64,000 nt of DNA from Neohoeflea coraliihabitans (GTDB taxonomy: Bacteria > Pseudomonadota > Alphaproteobacteria > Rhizobiales > Rhizobiaceae). The stretch is taken from positions 124,001 to 188,000 of the forward strand of contig NZ_JAHWQX010000002.1 of NCBI RefSeq assembly GCF_019334345.1, in the 5' to 3' direction. Below, in pieces: positions 52,515 to 61,300 of the stretch; the first letter of the stretch is position 1, and every line of letters begins with the position of its first letter. The notes below the pieces were generated by a model. The model searched no databases, was not told where the DNA came from, and saw only the letters and a list, made by a program, of their open reading frames with translations. The position numbers and the translations under genes are program-made.

Positions 52515-53818
52515 TCGCGACCATCCTGCGCGGGCGCACGCTGACATTCACGGCCCGTCCGCAGGGGCGTGACGATGCCGGCAGCTATCGCTACGAGGAA
52601 CAGGGCGCCATTCTGATCGTCGATGGACGGATCGCGGCAAGCGGCCGCCATGACCAGGTCAGCGAAAAGGCGCCCGCCGATGCGCGCGTCATCGACCATG
52701 GCGACAAGCTGCTGCTGCCCGGATTCATCGACCCGCATATTCACTTTCCGCAGGTTGGCATTGTCGCATCCTACGCCGCCAATCTTCTGGAATGGCTGAA
52801 TACGTTCACCTTTGTCGAGGAACAGCGGTTCAGCGATGCGGCATATGGAGCGCGGATTGCCGAACAGTTCTTCGACCATCTGTTGCGGCATGGCACCACA
52901 ACCGCCAGTGCCTTCTGCTCGGTGCATCCGGCCTCGGTCGACGCCTATTTCACGGAAGCGGCAAAGCGCAACCTGTTGATGATCGGCGGCAAGGTGATGA
53001 TGGATCGCAATGCGCCGGAGGCTCTCACCGATACGCCTGAAAAGGCCTATTCGGAAACGCGCGATGCGATCGAACGCTGGCACGGCAAGGGGCGTGCGCT
53101 GGTGGCGATCACGCCGCGGTTCGCAATCACCTCGACGCCTCAGCAGATGGAAGTGGCCGGCACGCTGGCGCGCGAATATCCCGATCTGCACATCCAGACG
53201 CATCTGTCGGAGAATGATGCCGAGATCGCGCTGACGATGGATCTTTATCCGGAAGCGCGTGACTACACGGATGTCTATGGCCGCTATGGTCTGCTCGGGC
53301 CAAAAACCCTTCTCGGGCACGCCATTCATCTGTCAGATCGCGAGATCGGCGCGATTGTCGAGGCAGGCGCGATCGCCGTGCATTGCCCGACATCCAATCT
53401 CTTTCTCGGCTCGGGCCTGTTTGATCTCGCCCGGCTCGACCGGCAACAGGTGCGTGTGGCCATCGCCACGGATATTGGCGGTGGCACCAGCTATTCCATG
53501 CTGCGCACGCTCGATGAAGCCTACAAGATCCAGCAGTTGCAGAAGAACCGCCTGTCGCCGATCGAAAGTTTCTGGTGGGCGACGCGCGGCAATGCCGAGG
53601 CGCTCGGTCTGGTCGAGCGGATCGGGACGCTCGAGCCGGGCTCGGATGCGGATATCATCGTCCTCGACCGCAGTGCCACGCCGGCCATGGCTTCCCGCGA
53701 CCGGGATGATCTGTCGCTCGAGGAGGAACTGTTTCTGCTGCAGACCATGGGCGATGACCGCGCCGTGGCGGAGGTTTATGTTGCCGGCGAGGCAAGCCAT
53801 CCGGACCGCGCGCCATAG
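52511..53818 (+). CDS. guaD: Guanine deaminase
   Basis: 435 residues, an amidohydrolase-superfamily zinc enzyme. Zinc ligands appear in LPGFIDPHIHFPQ, HLSENDAEI, HAIHLSDREIG and DIGGGTSYSMLRTLDEAYK. VDAYFTEAAKRNLLMIGGKVMMDRNAPEAL is typical of GuaD. It converts guanine to xanthine, feeding XdhAB. It overlaps the puuD stop (ATGA) and is the last gene of the plus-strand purine operon. A strong hairpin and U-tract follow at 53904-53949. Confidence 0.95.
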   Translation: MIATILRGRTLTFTARPQGRDDAGSYRYEEQGAILIVDGRIAASGRHDQVSEKAPADARVIDHGDKLLLPGFIDPHIHFPQVGIVASYAANLLEWLNTFTFVEEQRFSDAAYGARIAEQFFDHLLRHGTTTASAFCSVHPASVDAYFTEAAKRNLLMIGGKVMMDRNAPEALTDTPEKAYSETRDAIERWHGKGRALVAITPRFAITSTPQQMEVAGTLAREYPDLHIQTHLSENDAEIALTMDLYPEARDYTDVYGRYGLLGPKTLLGHAIHLSDREIGAIVEAGAIAVHCPTSNLFLGSGLFDLARLDRQQVRVAIATDIGGGTSYSMLRTLDEAYKIQQLQKNRLSPIESFWWATRGNAEALGLVERIGTLEPGSDADIIVLDRSATPAMASRDRDDLSLEEELFLLQTMGDDRAVAEVYVAGEASHPDRAP

Positions 53819-53840
53819 GCCTCACCGTCACATCACTGTC

Positions 53841-53857
53841 TTAACTTGTTGTTAACC
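53841..53857 (+). promoter_or_regulatory. Orphan CtrA-type box between convergent guaD and uraH
   Basis: TTAACTTGTTGTTAACC is an exact TTAA-N7-TTAAC match, the full CtrA binding site of alphaproteobacteria. It lies in a convergent gap with no annotated gene start downstream in either direction, so if functional it should drive a non-coding or very small transcript. Confidence 0.4.
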
Positions 53858-53863
53858 ATTCGG

Positions 53864-53949
53864 GCGCAAGCTGTTTAACAGCAACGGCCTTTGAGCCGTG
53901 AAGGTCGCGTGAGCACGGATGTACTGCCACGCGGCTTTTTGCTTTTTTT
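53864..53949 (+). ncRNA. Candidate small RNA: three stem-loops and a U-tract
   Basis: Downstream of the CtrA-type box lie GCTG/CAGC around TTTAA (53870-53882), ACGGC/GCCGT around CTTTGA (53884-53899), and GTCGCGTG/CACGCGGC around a 16-base loop (53904-53935). TTTTTGC and seven T follow (53936-53949). Such a compact series resembles a structured sRNA with its own terminator. The simpler reading is the 3' UTR and terminator of guaD; the box and the extra hairpins are the only argument for more. Confidence 0.25.
53904..53949 (+). terminator. Rho-independent terminator at the end of the purine operon
   Basis: GTCGCGTG (53904-53911) pairs with CACGCGGC (53928-53935), including one G-U pair, followed by TTTTTGCTTTTTTT. 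It stops plus-strand transcription before the convergent uraH. Confidence 0.8.
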
Positions 53950-53959
53950 AAGGCATGCT

Positions 53960-54334
53960 TCAGCTGCCGCGATAGGTTGAATAGCCGTAGGGCGAGAGCA
54001 GCAGCGGCACATGATAATGGCTGTTGCGATCCGCGATCCCGAAGCGGATCGGGATGACATCGAGAAAGGCCGGGTCCGGCAAATCATCGCCATTGTCGCG
54101 CAGGTAGTCGCCGGCATGGAACACCAGCCGATAGGTGCCGATGCGCATTTCCGTCCCCAAAAGCAGGGCGCCGTCGACCCGCCCATCATAATTGGTCGTG
54201 ACGGTGCGTATCGAGACCCACTCGCCATCTTCCAGACGAAACAACTCGATCTGGATACCGGCGGCCGGGCAGCCGCGTGCGGTATCAAGCACATGCGTCG
54301 TCAGACGCCCCTCGCTCTGCTTTTCGTTGCTCAT
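53960..54334 (-). CDS. uraH: 5-hydroxyisourate hydrolase
   Basis: 124 residues from the ATG at 54334; the open frame continues to 54607 but that part is not family-like. A transthyretin-related fold: RLTTHVLDTARGCPAAGIQIELF (first catalytic His), TNYDGRVDGALLLG, RIGTYRLVFHAGDYL, and HYHVPLLLSPYGYSTYRGS, ending in the YRGS tetrapeptide diagnostic of HIU hydrolases (121-124). It hydrolyses 5-HIU from PuuD to OHCU, used by UraD. It is last in the minus-strand order puuE-uraD-allA-uraH, and 35 bases after allA. Confidence 0.95.
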   Translation of the reverse strand: MSNEKQSEGRLTTHVLDTARGCPAAGIQIELFRLEDGEWVSIRTVTTNYDGRVDGALLLGTEMRIGTYRLVFHAGDYLRDNGDDLPDPAFLDVIPIRFGIADRNSHYHVPLLLSPYGYSTYRGS

Positions 54335-54369
54335 GGTCAGATCCCCTCCCGGCGCATCACGGCGCCAAT

Positions 54370-54876
54370 CTAATGCTCCTCGAGCGAGGAGGCCGGCAGC
54401 CGGAATGGCTCGGCATAAGTCGCCTCTTCGAGATTGTCGCCCGGACCTTCGCGATCGACAACCAGAAAATCGCTGGCCGCGCCGACCGCGATCAGCGGAT
54501 GATGCCAGACATTGCGGCCATATTGCAGGCCAGTTGCGCCAGACACGTAAAAAGCCCGCGGGGCGCCGGGACGGCCATCGCGATCGGGCGCCACGACAGC
54601 AATCCACGGCCGAGGCGACAGGGGCACGAACGCCTGGCTGCCGAGAGGGTGACGCTCCATCATCGTGACCGCATAGGGAAATTGCCGCGGCTGGCCGCGG
54701 AAAATCGACAAGATCGTGCGCCCGCCCTGCATCTCGGTGTCGGCCATGGCCAGCGCATGGAAGCGCTCGGTGGTGCCGTTGTTGATCAGCCGCCGCTCGG
54801 CGCCCTCAACGCTGATCACCGTGCCGAAAGGCGCAAAGGCGTCGGCGGTCAGCGGCTCGAGCACAAGGTCGCTCAT
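54370..54876 (-). CDS. allA: Ureidoglycolate lyase
   Basis: 168 residues of the AllA fold: VLEPLTADAFAPFGTVISVEG, ERFHALAMADTEMQGGRTILSIFRGQPRQFPYAVTMMERHPLGSQAFVPL, RPWIAVVAPDRDG, GVNVWHHPL-like YGRNVWHHPLIAVG. It splits ureidoglycolate to glyoxylate and urea. Its start overlaps the uraD stop by four bases (54873-54876). Its substrate depends on allantoicase, which is not in the window. Confidence 0.94.
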   Translation of the reverse strand: MSDLVLEPLTADAFAPFGTVISVEGAERRLINNGTTERFHALAMADTEMQGGRTILSIFRGQPRQFPYAVTMMERHPLGSQAFVPLSPRPWIAVVAPDRDGRPGAPRAFYVSGATGLQYGRNVWHHPLIAVGAASDFLVVDREGPGDNLEEATYAEPFRLPASSLEEH

Positions 54877-55379
54877 CCGCTTGCTCCCTGTCCGGCCAGC
54901 AGATCGAAGATGCGAAAACCGGCGATTTTCTCGACCTCACCACAGGCCACCGCAAACTCCGTGTCGACAGGGTTGGTGATGCGGCGTTCAAATTCCGCCA
55001 GGATGGAGTGCTTGTCATGCCCCTTGACGGCGATGATGAAGGGAAAGCCGAACTCCGTCACATAGCGTTCATTGAGCTCCGTGAAGCGGGCATGTTCGCT
55101 GGCGGTGAGACGGTCGAGCCCCGCTCCCGCCTGCTCGGATTTCGATTCCTCGGTCAGGCCACCGGCCATGGCCAGACGTCCGGCGAGATCGGGGTGGGCG
55201 CGCAGCACCTTCAGGCGTTGCTCGGCATCGGCATCGCGAAACACGGCGCAGAGTGCCTTGTGGACCGCCTCGGCCTGCAGGGGCTGATCGATCAAACCCT
55301 GATCCCAGGCCCGCTCGGCGATGAAGGGGGAATGTTCGAACACACCGCCGAAACGGCGGATGAAATCATCTCGGGTCAT
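54873..55379 (-). CDS. uraD: OHCU decarboxylase
   Basis: 168 residues from the ATG at 55379; the upstream frame to 55529 lies inside puuE. Helical fold with RDDFIRRFGGVFEHSPFIAERAW, the catalytic His62 in RAHPDLAGRLA, and FPFIIAVKGHDKHSILAEFERRI. It decarboxylates 2-oxo-4-hydroxy-4-carboxy-5-ureidoimidazoline to S-allantoin. Its ATG overlaps the puuE stop and its stop overlaps allA, so three genes are coupled. Confidence 0.95.
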   Translation of the reverse strand: MTRDDFIRRFGGVFEHSPFIAERAWDQGLIDQPLQAEAVHKALCAVFRDADAEQRLKVLRAHPDLAGRLAMAGGLTEESKSEQAGAGLDRLTASEHARFTELNERYVTEFGFPFIIAVKGHDKHSILAEFERRITNPVDTEFAVACGEVEKIAGFRIFDLLAGQGASG

Positions 55380-56305
55380 CAGGCGGCATCCTTTGTCGGC
55401 GGGTGGCGGCGGCGCCAATGCTCGGCGATGTCGATGCGGCGGGTGACCCAGGCCTTGTCGTGAGAGGCGACATAATCGAGAAAGCGCGCCAGGGCCTGTG
55501 CCCGCCCCGGTCGGCCGACAATCCGGCAATGCAGGCCGATCGACATCATTTTCGGACTGCCGGCGGCGCCCTCGGCCATCAGGCAGTCAAAACTGTCCTT
55601 GAGATAGGTGAAGAACTGATCGCCGGTATTGAAGCCTTGCGGCGTGGCAAAACGCATGTCGTTGGCATCGAGGGTGTAAGGCACGATCAGATGCGGGCCG
55701 TTCGGGCCGGACAGCCAATAGGGCAGATCATCGGCGTAGGAATCAGCGGAATAGGTGAAGCCGCCCTCCTCCATGATCAGGTCCAGGGTGTTTTCCGAGG
55801 GCTTGCCCTGGTAGATCCCGAGGGGCCGCGAGCCGGTGATCTCGGTGTGGATGCGGACGCAGTCGGCAATATGCTGACGCTCGATCTCCCTGGGAAAATC
55901 CTTGTATTCAAGCCAGCGCAAACCGTGGCTGGCGATTTCCCAGTCGGCCTCCTTCATCGCCGCGACGGCTTCCGGGTTGCGCGCCAGGGCCAGGGCGACG
56001 CCGTAGACGGTCAGCGGCATCTTGCGTTCGGTGAACAGGCGCCACAGGCGCCAGAAACCGGCGCGGGCGCCATATTCATACAGCGATTCCATATTGAGAT
56101 TGCGCTGGCCCGGCCAGGGCTGGGCGCCGACGATCTCGGAGAGCAGGCTTTCGGACGCCGGATCGCCGTCAAGAATGCAGCTTTCGCCCCCCTCCTCGTA
56201 ATTGAGCACGAATTGCACGGCGAGATGCGCGCCATCCGGCCAATCGGCATCGGGCAGGCGGCGGCCGTAGCCGACGAGGTCGCGCGGATAGTGTGGCTCG
56301 CTCAT
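55379..56305 (-). CDS. puuE: Allantoinase PuuE (polysaccharide-deacetylase-like)
   Basis: 308 residues. PuuE is a NodB-fold allantoinase, unrelated to the amidohydrolase AllB. It begins YPRDLVGYGRRLPDADWPDGAHLAVQFVLNYEEGGE, with GARAGFWRLWRLFTERKMPLTVYGVALALARNPEAV, WEIASHGLRWLEY and GLHCRIVGRPGRAQALARFLDYVASHD, all typical. It opens allantoin to allantoate. It is first in the minus-strand purine operon; no promoter was identified in the 125 bases between it and the FAD oxidase stop. A hairpin there (56411-56427) may end the neighbouring message. Confidence 0.94.
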   Translation of the reverse strand: MSEPHYPRDLVGYGRRLPDADWPDGAHLAVQFVLNYEEGGESCILDGDPASESLLSEIVGAQPWPGQRNLNMESLYEYGARAGFWRLWRLFTERKMPLTVYGVALALARNPEAVAAMKEADWEIASHGLRWLEYKDFPREIERQHIADCVRIHTEITGSRPLGIYQGKPSENTLDLIMEEGGFTYSADSYADDLPYWLSGPNGPHLIVPYTLDANDMRFATPQGFNTGDQFFTYLKDSFDCLMAEGAAGSPKMMSIGLHCRIVGRPGRAQALARFLDYVASHDKAWVTRRIDIAEHWRRRHPPTKDAA

Positions 56306-56410
56306 GAAACGCTCCGGAACAGGATGGCGAAAAGCCTAGCAGCGGAAAAACGATTGTCGAGTGCCCTCGCCATGTTTGCACTTGTTTGGACGGCCGTCGC
56401 GGCGGGAGCG

Positions 56411-56427
56411 AAGCCCGCCCTGCGGGC
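56411..56427. terminator. Short perfect hairpin after the FAD oxidase gene
   Basis: AGCCCGC (56411-56417), CCT loop, GCGGGCT (56421-56427) lies three bases beyond the oxidase stop on the minus strand. No U-tract follows, so it may be a processing hairpin rather than an intrinsic terminator. Confidence 0.35.
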
Positions 56428-56430
56428 TGC

Positions 56431-57624
56431 TCAGCCGCCCAGACGGCTGCGCGCCTTTTCGTAATGCGCGACCGGCAGAAAGGAGGACGGGATATCCGGT
56501 CCGTCGGCAACGCCGATCGCGGCCAGCACGGCATCGGCCATGCGATGGGCGATGCCGAATGTGATCTTGTAGCCCCCGGCACACATCAAGAGCCGTTCGG
56601 TTCCGGGCAGCGGTCCGAGCATCGGATCGCGCCCTGCGGGACGCGGCCGGACGCCGGCCCAGCGCGCGAGGATCTCCGCGCCGCGCAGTGGCGGACACAA
56701 TTCGGCAGCGCTGGCGAGCACCAGCTCAAGCTTCTCGTCTGTCCGGTCGGGATGCGCAAAGGCGGTTTCGGAGGTGGAACCGACCGCCAGCGTGCCGTCG
56801 GCATGCGCGATGACATAGATCCCGTCGCGATACAGAAGCGGCAAAGTGCAGGCCGAGGCCGGAAGCGCTGTCGGGCGCAGCAGGGCGGCCTGGCCCTTGA
56901 CCCCTCCCCCCATCGCGCCAAGCGGCAAGCCGAGGACGCGGGCGGCAAGAGGAAACGCGTCGATGCCGTTGGCGCAAACCAGGTGCGAGGCGGACAGATG
57001 CGTACCGTCGGCTAGCTCAACTGTGGCTTGCGCGCTCTGAGCGATCCTGAGCCCTTCGGCGCGCACCAGGCTGAACCGGGGATGCGCGGCAAGGGCGGCA
57101 GCCAGCGCCGAAAGCAGGCGGGACGGCATCAGGCGGGCGGACAGATCATCAAAGGCCAGACCTTCAGGCGCTGCAGCCGGGTCGAGCCAGCCGGCGTGGT
57201 CTTCGGCATCGCGGATGCGGTAGGAGAAGGCCCAGCCCCACGAGGTTTCCGCCGCCTGGCTCCGCGCCCTGGCGGCTTCCCGCTGGCGCGGCGTTGCCAG
57301 CGGCACCAGCCGGCCGGTCCGGGCATAACCGGTGCCCTTGCCGGTGCGCGCCGAAAGGCTATCGGTTTCTTCGGACAGAGCTGCAAGCGCTGCGAACTGG
57401 AAAGCCTTCTTATCATCCCAGCGTTCGGGCATATGCGGCATCAACGCCCCGAGAAATCCGCCGGACGCCCCGGCGCCGATCGCATCGCGCTCGACCATCG
57501 TGACCGAGAGACCGGCATCGAGCGCCTTGAGCGCGACCCAGCAGCCGGCGACGCCGCCGCCGAGGATGATCAGGTCGGCGGTCAGTTGACCGGCAGAGCC
57601 AAGCTGGTTAACGGCTGTCGGCAT
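56431..57624 (-). CDS. FAD-dependent oxidase resembling MnmC C-terminal half (MnmC2-like)
   Basis: 397 residues from the ATG at 57624; GTG 57639 and TTG 57651 are in-frame alternatives. The Rossmann FAD motif DLIILGGGVAGCWVALKALDAGLSVTMVERD starts near residue 17, and GAGASGGFLGALMPHMPERW resembles the MnmC2 pattern around the GASG motif. GGYKITFGIAHRMADAVLA is the C-terminal FAD contact. DAO-fold enzymes include glycine oxidase; the head-to-head pairing with mnmD points to the oxidase half of MnmC, which removes the carboxymethyl group from cmnm5s2U34 in tRNA. That assignment is inference. Confidence 0.8.
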   Translation of the reverse strand: MPTAVNQLGSAGQLTADLIILGGGVAGCWVALKALDAGLSVTMVERDAIGAGASGGFLGALMPHMPERWDDKKAFQFAALAALSEETDSLSARTGKGTGYARTGRLVPLATPRQREAARARSQAAETSWGWAFSYRIRDAEDHAGWLDPAAAPEGLAFDDLSARLMPSRLLSALAAALAAHPRFSLVRAEGLRIAQSAQATVELADGTHLSASHLVCANGIDAFPLAARVLGLPLGAMGGGVKGQAALLRPTALPASACTLPLLYRDGIYVIAHADGTLAVGSTSETAFAHPDRTDEKLELVLASAAELCPPLRGAEILARWAGVRPRPAGRDPMLGPLPGTERLLMCAGGYKITFGIAHRMADAVLAAIGVADGPDIPSSFLPVAHYEKARSRLGG

Positions 57625-58381
57625 GAGTGTTGACAGCACCGACAGGGACAAAAGCGCAAAGCGCGAGGGCGAAGACGGCGATCACGCTGCGCCGGGGATC
57701 ATCTGGCATTCGGGTGATATGCCCTATTCGCCGCAGTTTGGCGATCATTTTTACGCTCGCGCCGATGGCCGGGCTGAGTGCGAACATGTGTTCATCAACG
57801 GCAATGACCTGCCGCAGCGCTGGGGCGATCCGGCGCGCGACGGCCAGCGCTTCACCGTCGCCGAGACCGGCTTCGGCACCGGATTGAACTTCATCGAGAC
57901 CTGGCGGCACTGGCGCGGCGTCGCCCCGGGCGGAGCGCAGCTGCAGTTCGTCAGCTTCGAGCAATATCCCTTGCGGGGTGACGAGATCGTCCGGGCGCTG
58001 TCGGCGTGGCCGGAGCTGACCGAAGATGCCAGGACCTTGGTACAGCACTGGGACGACCGGGTGGCGGGCGACGTGGCGCTGACATTCGGGCCGGTGCGGC
58101 TCGAGGTGAAGATCGGCGCCGCGCTGGAGCGGCTGGCCGGCTGGGAGGGGATGGCGGATGCCTGGTATCTCGACGGGTTCGCACCGGCGCGCAATCCCGA
58201 GATGTGGTCGCTGCCGCTGATGCAGCAGGTGGCGCAGCATACGCAACCGGGCGGCAGCTTTGCCACCTACACGGCGGCTGGCTGGGTGCGGCGCAATCTC
58301 CAGGAAGCCGGCTTTAGCGTCGAGAAGCGACCGGGCTTTGGCAGCAAGCGCGATATGAGTGCCGGCCGGCTGATCGCCTGA
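57623..58381 (+). CDS. mnmD: tRNA 5-aminomethyl-2-thiouridine methyltransferase MnmD
   Basis: 252 residues. The family core starts at WHSGDMPYSPQFGDHFYARADGRAECEHVFINGNDLP near residue 28 after a charged 25-residue leader. SAM binding is in VAETGFGTGLNFIETW, and DAWYLDGFAPARNPEMW and TYTAAGWVRRNLQEAGFSVEKRPGFGSKRDM are MnmC1/MnmD signatures. It methylates nm5s2U34 to mnm5s2U34. No in-frame start exists between 57623 and the core, so the start codon overlaps that of the divergent oxidase (CATG at 57622-57625). It is nearly convergent with the kinase gene (4-base gap). Confidence 0.93.
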   Translation: MSVDSTDRDKSAKREGEDGDHAAPGIIWHSGDMPYSPQFGDHFYARADGRAECEHVFINGNDLPQRWGDPARDGQRFTVAETGFGTGLNFIETWRHWRGVAPGGAQLQFVSFEQYPLRGDEIVRALSAWPELTEDARTLVQHWDDRVAGDVALTFGPVRLEVKIGAALERLAGWEGMADAWYLDGFAPARNPEMWSLPLMQQVAQHTQPGGSFATYTAAGWVRRNLQEAGFSVEKRPGFGSKRDMSAGRLIA

Positions 58382-58385
58382 AGCG

Positions 58386-61300
58386 CTATCCGGCAGTACC
58401 ATTGCCGTGTGCGGTCTCGTGCAGCGTCCCGGAAGGCAGCCATTCGGCGATCTTTTCCTCCAGTTTCTCCGGGCTGATCGGCTTGGGCAGATAATCATCC
58501 ATACCGGCGGCGATGCAGCGTTCGCGGTCGCCGTCCAGCGCATGGGCCGTCACGCCGATGATCGGCGTGCGTCGGGCGACGTTATTTTCCGCCTCGATCT
58601 CGCGGATGGCCGCGGTGGCTTCGTGCCCGTTCATCACCGGCATGGAGACGTCCATCAAAATCATCTGCGGGTTATCCTCGCGCCAGCAGGCGATGGCCTC
58701 CCGGCCATTCGCCACGATGCGGAACGGGATGTTCATTTCCTCCAGGATGCGGCTGAAGACGATCTGATTGACCTCATTGTCCTCGGCTACAAGAATGGTC
58801 AGCGCACCGTTCTGCCGGGATGCGTTGGCGAATTGCGGATCGCCGGGCCGCGGGGTTGCCGGCTCCGTGGCGCGCATCTGCGCCATCTCGTCGCCCTCTG
58901 GCATTGCTGCCGGCTCAACGGATTCCGGGCGGGCATGATCGTTTTCGGACTTCGAAATCTGGCGGAGGGGAGCGCCGGCGCGAAAACGCACGGAGTTCTG
59001 CAGGACGTTGACAACCGTTTCACGCAGCAACGACGACCGCGCCGGCTTCATCAGCGTCGCCTGGATCGACAGGCGCGCAAAATCGGGCTCGACCGTCTTT
59101 GGATCCATCGATGTCAGCATGATGACCGGCAGATCATCGGCTCCATCGAATTGCCTGATCCCCCGCACCACATCAGCACCATTGAGCTGTGGCATGTGAT
59201 AATCAACGATTACCGCATCGACGGTAATGCCGCGCTGCGCCGCCGCATCGATGACCCGCGCGCCTTCGTCGCCGGAACTGGCGGCGCAGGCATCAAAACC
59301 CCAGGCGTAGAGTTGTTCCGACAGGATCTGCCTGTTGACCGCATTGTCGTCGATCACCAGGATTCTTGCCCCTTTGACATCAACGGGCAGCGGCTTGGGT
59401 AAGGGTTGAGCCGGATCGACCGGCAAGTCGAGGCAAATCGTGAAGGTCGAGCCTTCGCCAGGACTGCTCTCCACTTCAATCGAGCCGCCCATCATGGCGA
59501 CGAGGCGCGAGGTGATCGCAAGGCCGAGGCCGGTTCCCTCGTGGCGCCGCGTCGAGGTGCCGTCAACCTGCGAAAACTTTTCAAAGATCGTGGCGAGTTT
59601 GGACTTCGGGATGCCGATCCCGGTATCGCGAACAGCCAGCCTGACCGCCAGGTGGTCGCCGGTTCTCTCACCGGTCATTTCGATCACCACATGGCCAACC
59701 TCGGTGAACTTGACGGCGTTTCCGACAAGGTTGGTGAGAATCTGGTGCAGGCGACCCTGATCGCCGACGACCAGGCAATCGAGACCCGGATGGATGCTGA
59801 CGATCAGTTCGACGTCCTTCTCGGCAGCGCGCGCCGCGGTCATGGCAGCGACATCCTCGATGGCCTCGCGCAGGTCGAAGCTTTGATTTTCCAGCACCAG
59901 CTGACCGGCTTCGATGCGCGAGAAATCGAGAATGTCATTGATGATGGCAAGCAACGTCGCACCGGATTTGACAATGACATTCGTGAATGTCTTCTGGCGC
60001 TGGTCCAGCGGCGTGCGGGACAGAAGTTCCGCCATTCCGATGACTCCGTTCATCGGTGTTCTGATCTCATGGCTCATCGTGGCAAGAAATTCCGACTTCG
60101 CCCGATCGGCCGCTTCGGCTTTCTCGAGCAACCGGTTGAGTTCGCGCTGTCGCTCCATGTGGTCCGTGATGTCGGTGTAGGTCAGGATCATCGTGTCATT
60201 GCCGGCCGGCTGGGCATCGATCCGCAGCCACTGTCCATCAGCCGTCTGACGCTCGAGCGTGTAGCTGCTGCCCTCCTCGACGCTGGCGACGATCTGGCGG
60301 ACCGTTTCCTCGCCGACGGCGCCCTGGAAGTCGCCGCGCTCAACGCAGTGGTCAAGAAAATCGCGCCAGCTGCGGCCGGACATCATCAGCTCCGGCGGCA
60401 CATTCAGCAGATCGAGAAATTTCTGGTTGACCAGCTGCGTCTTGCCAGCGGCGATGACAAACAGGCCCTGAGCCATGGCATCGGCCGCTCCTGCGAGGAT
60501 CGCATTGGCATTTTCGCCTGCCTCGCGCGCCAGCATCAGTTCCTGCTCGCGCTCGCGCAGCCGGGTGATGTCCATCGTCGAGCCGACGAGGAAGGTGCGT
60601 CCATCGGGGGTGCGGCAGCGGCTCTTGTGACCAGTGAAAGCCAGCGTCCCGCCTTCCGGCGCATTGATCTCGAACTCGATCGAGCTCGGCTTGCCGGTCT
60701 GCATCACGCGGCGGTCGGATTGGCGGATGGATTCGGCCGGTCCGCCAAACAGCTCGAAGTCGTCCTTGCCGATCAATTCGTCGGCGTCGTAACCGACCAA
60801 GGTGCAGAAGGCGTTGTTGCCGAACAAGTAGCGGAAGTTCTCGTCCTTGATCAGGGTCGGGGTCGGAAGCGCTTCAAGCACGGCGCGGAGCAGGTTGTTG
60901 GCCAGGGGATCACTCTTGCCCAGGGGAGAACTGTCCTGTCGTTCGGGCGAAATGTCGACCGTCTCGTCGGTGACCAGTGCCGGCACATCGGTCGCTTCAA
61001 CACTATCGGCTGACAGGGAGGCTTGATCGAACGTGCGATGCAGGGCCGCGAGAGGCCTAAATTCCCCGGCGATATAGGGTTGACCATCGTTGGAGCAGTG
61101 GCGGCGGATTGCGATGCGAAAACGCTGGTCTTTCAAAGGATGCGCGAAGAAGGCGACCTGATCCATGCGAAAGACGAGGCAGCGCCGCTCCTTCTCATCG
61201 CGGTCATTGTGTTCCACGGCTTCAAAATGGTGGTGACTCTGGGTTCCGACCAGCGTGTCCGGCGTCAGATCCCACAGGGCCGCATAGCTGTCATTGACGG

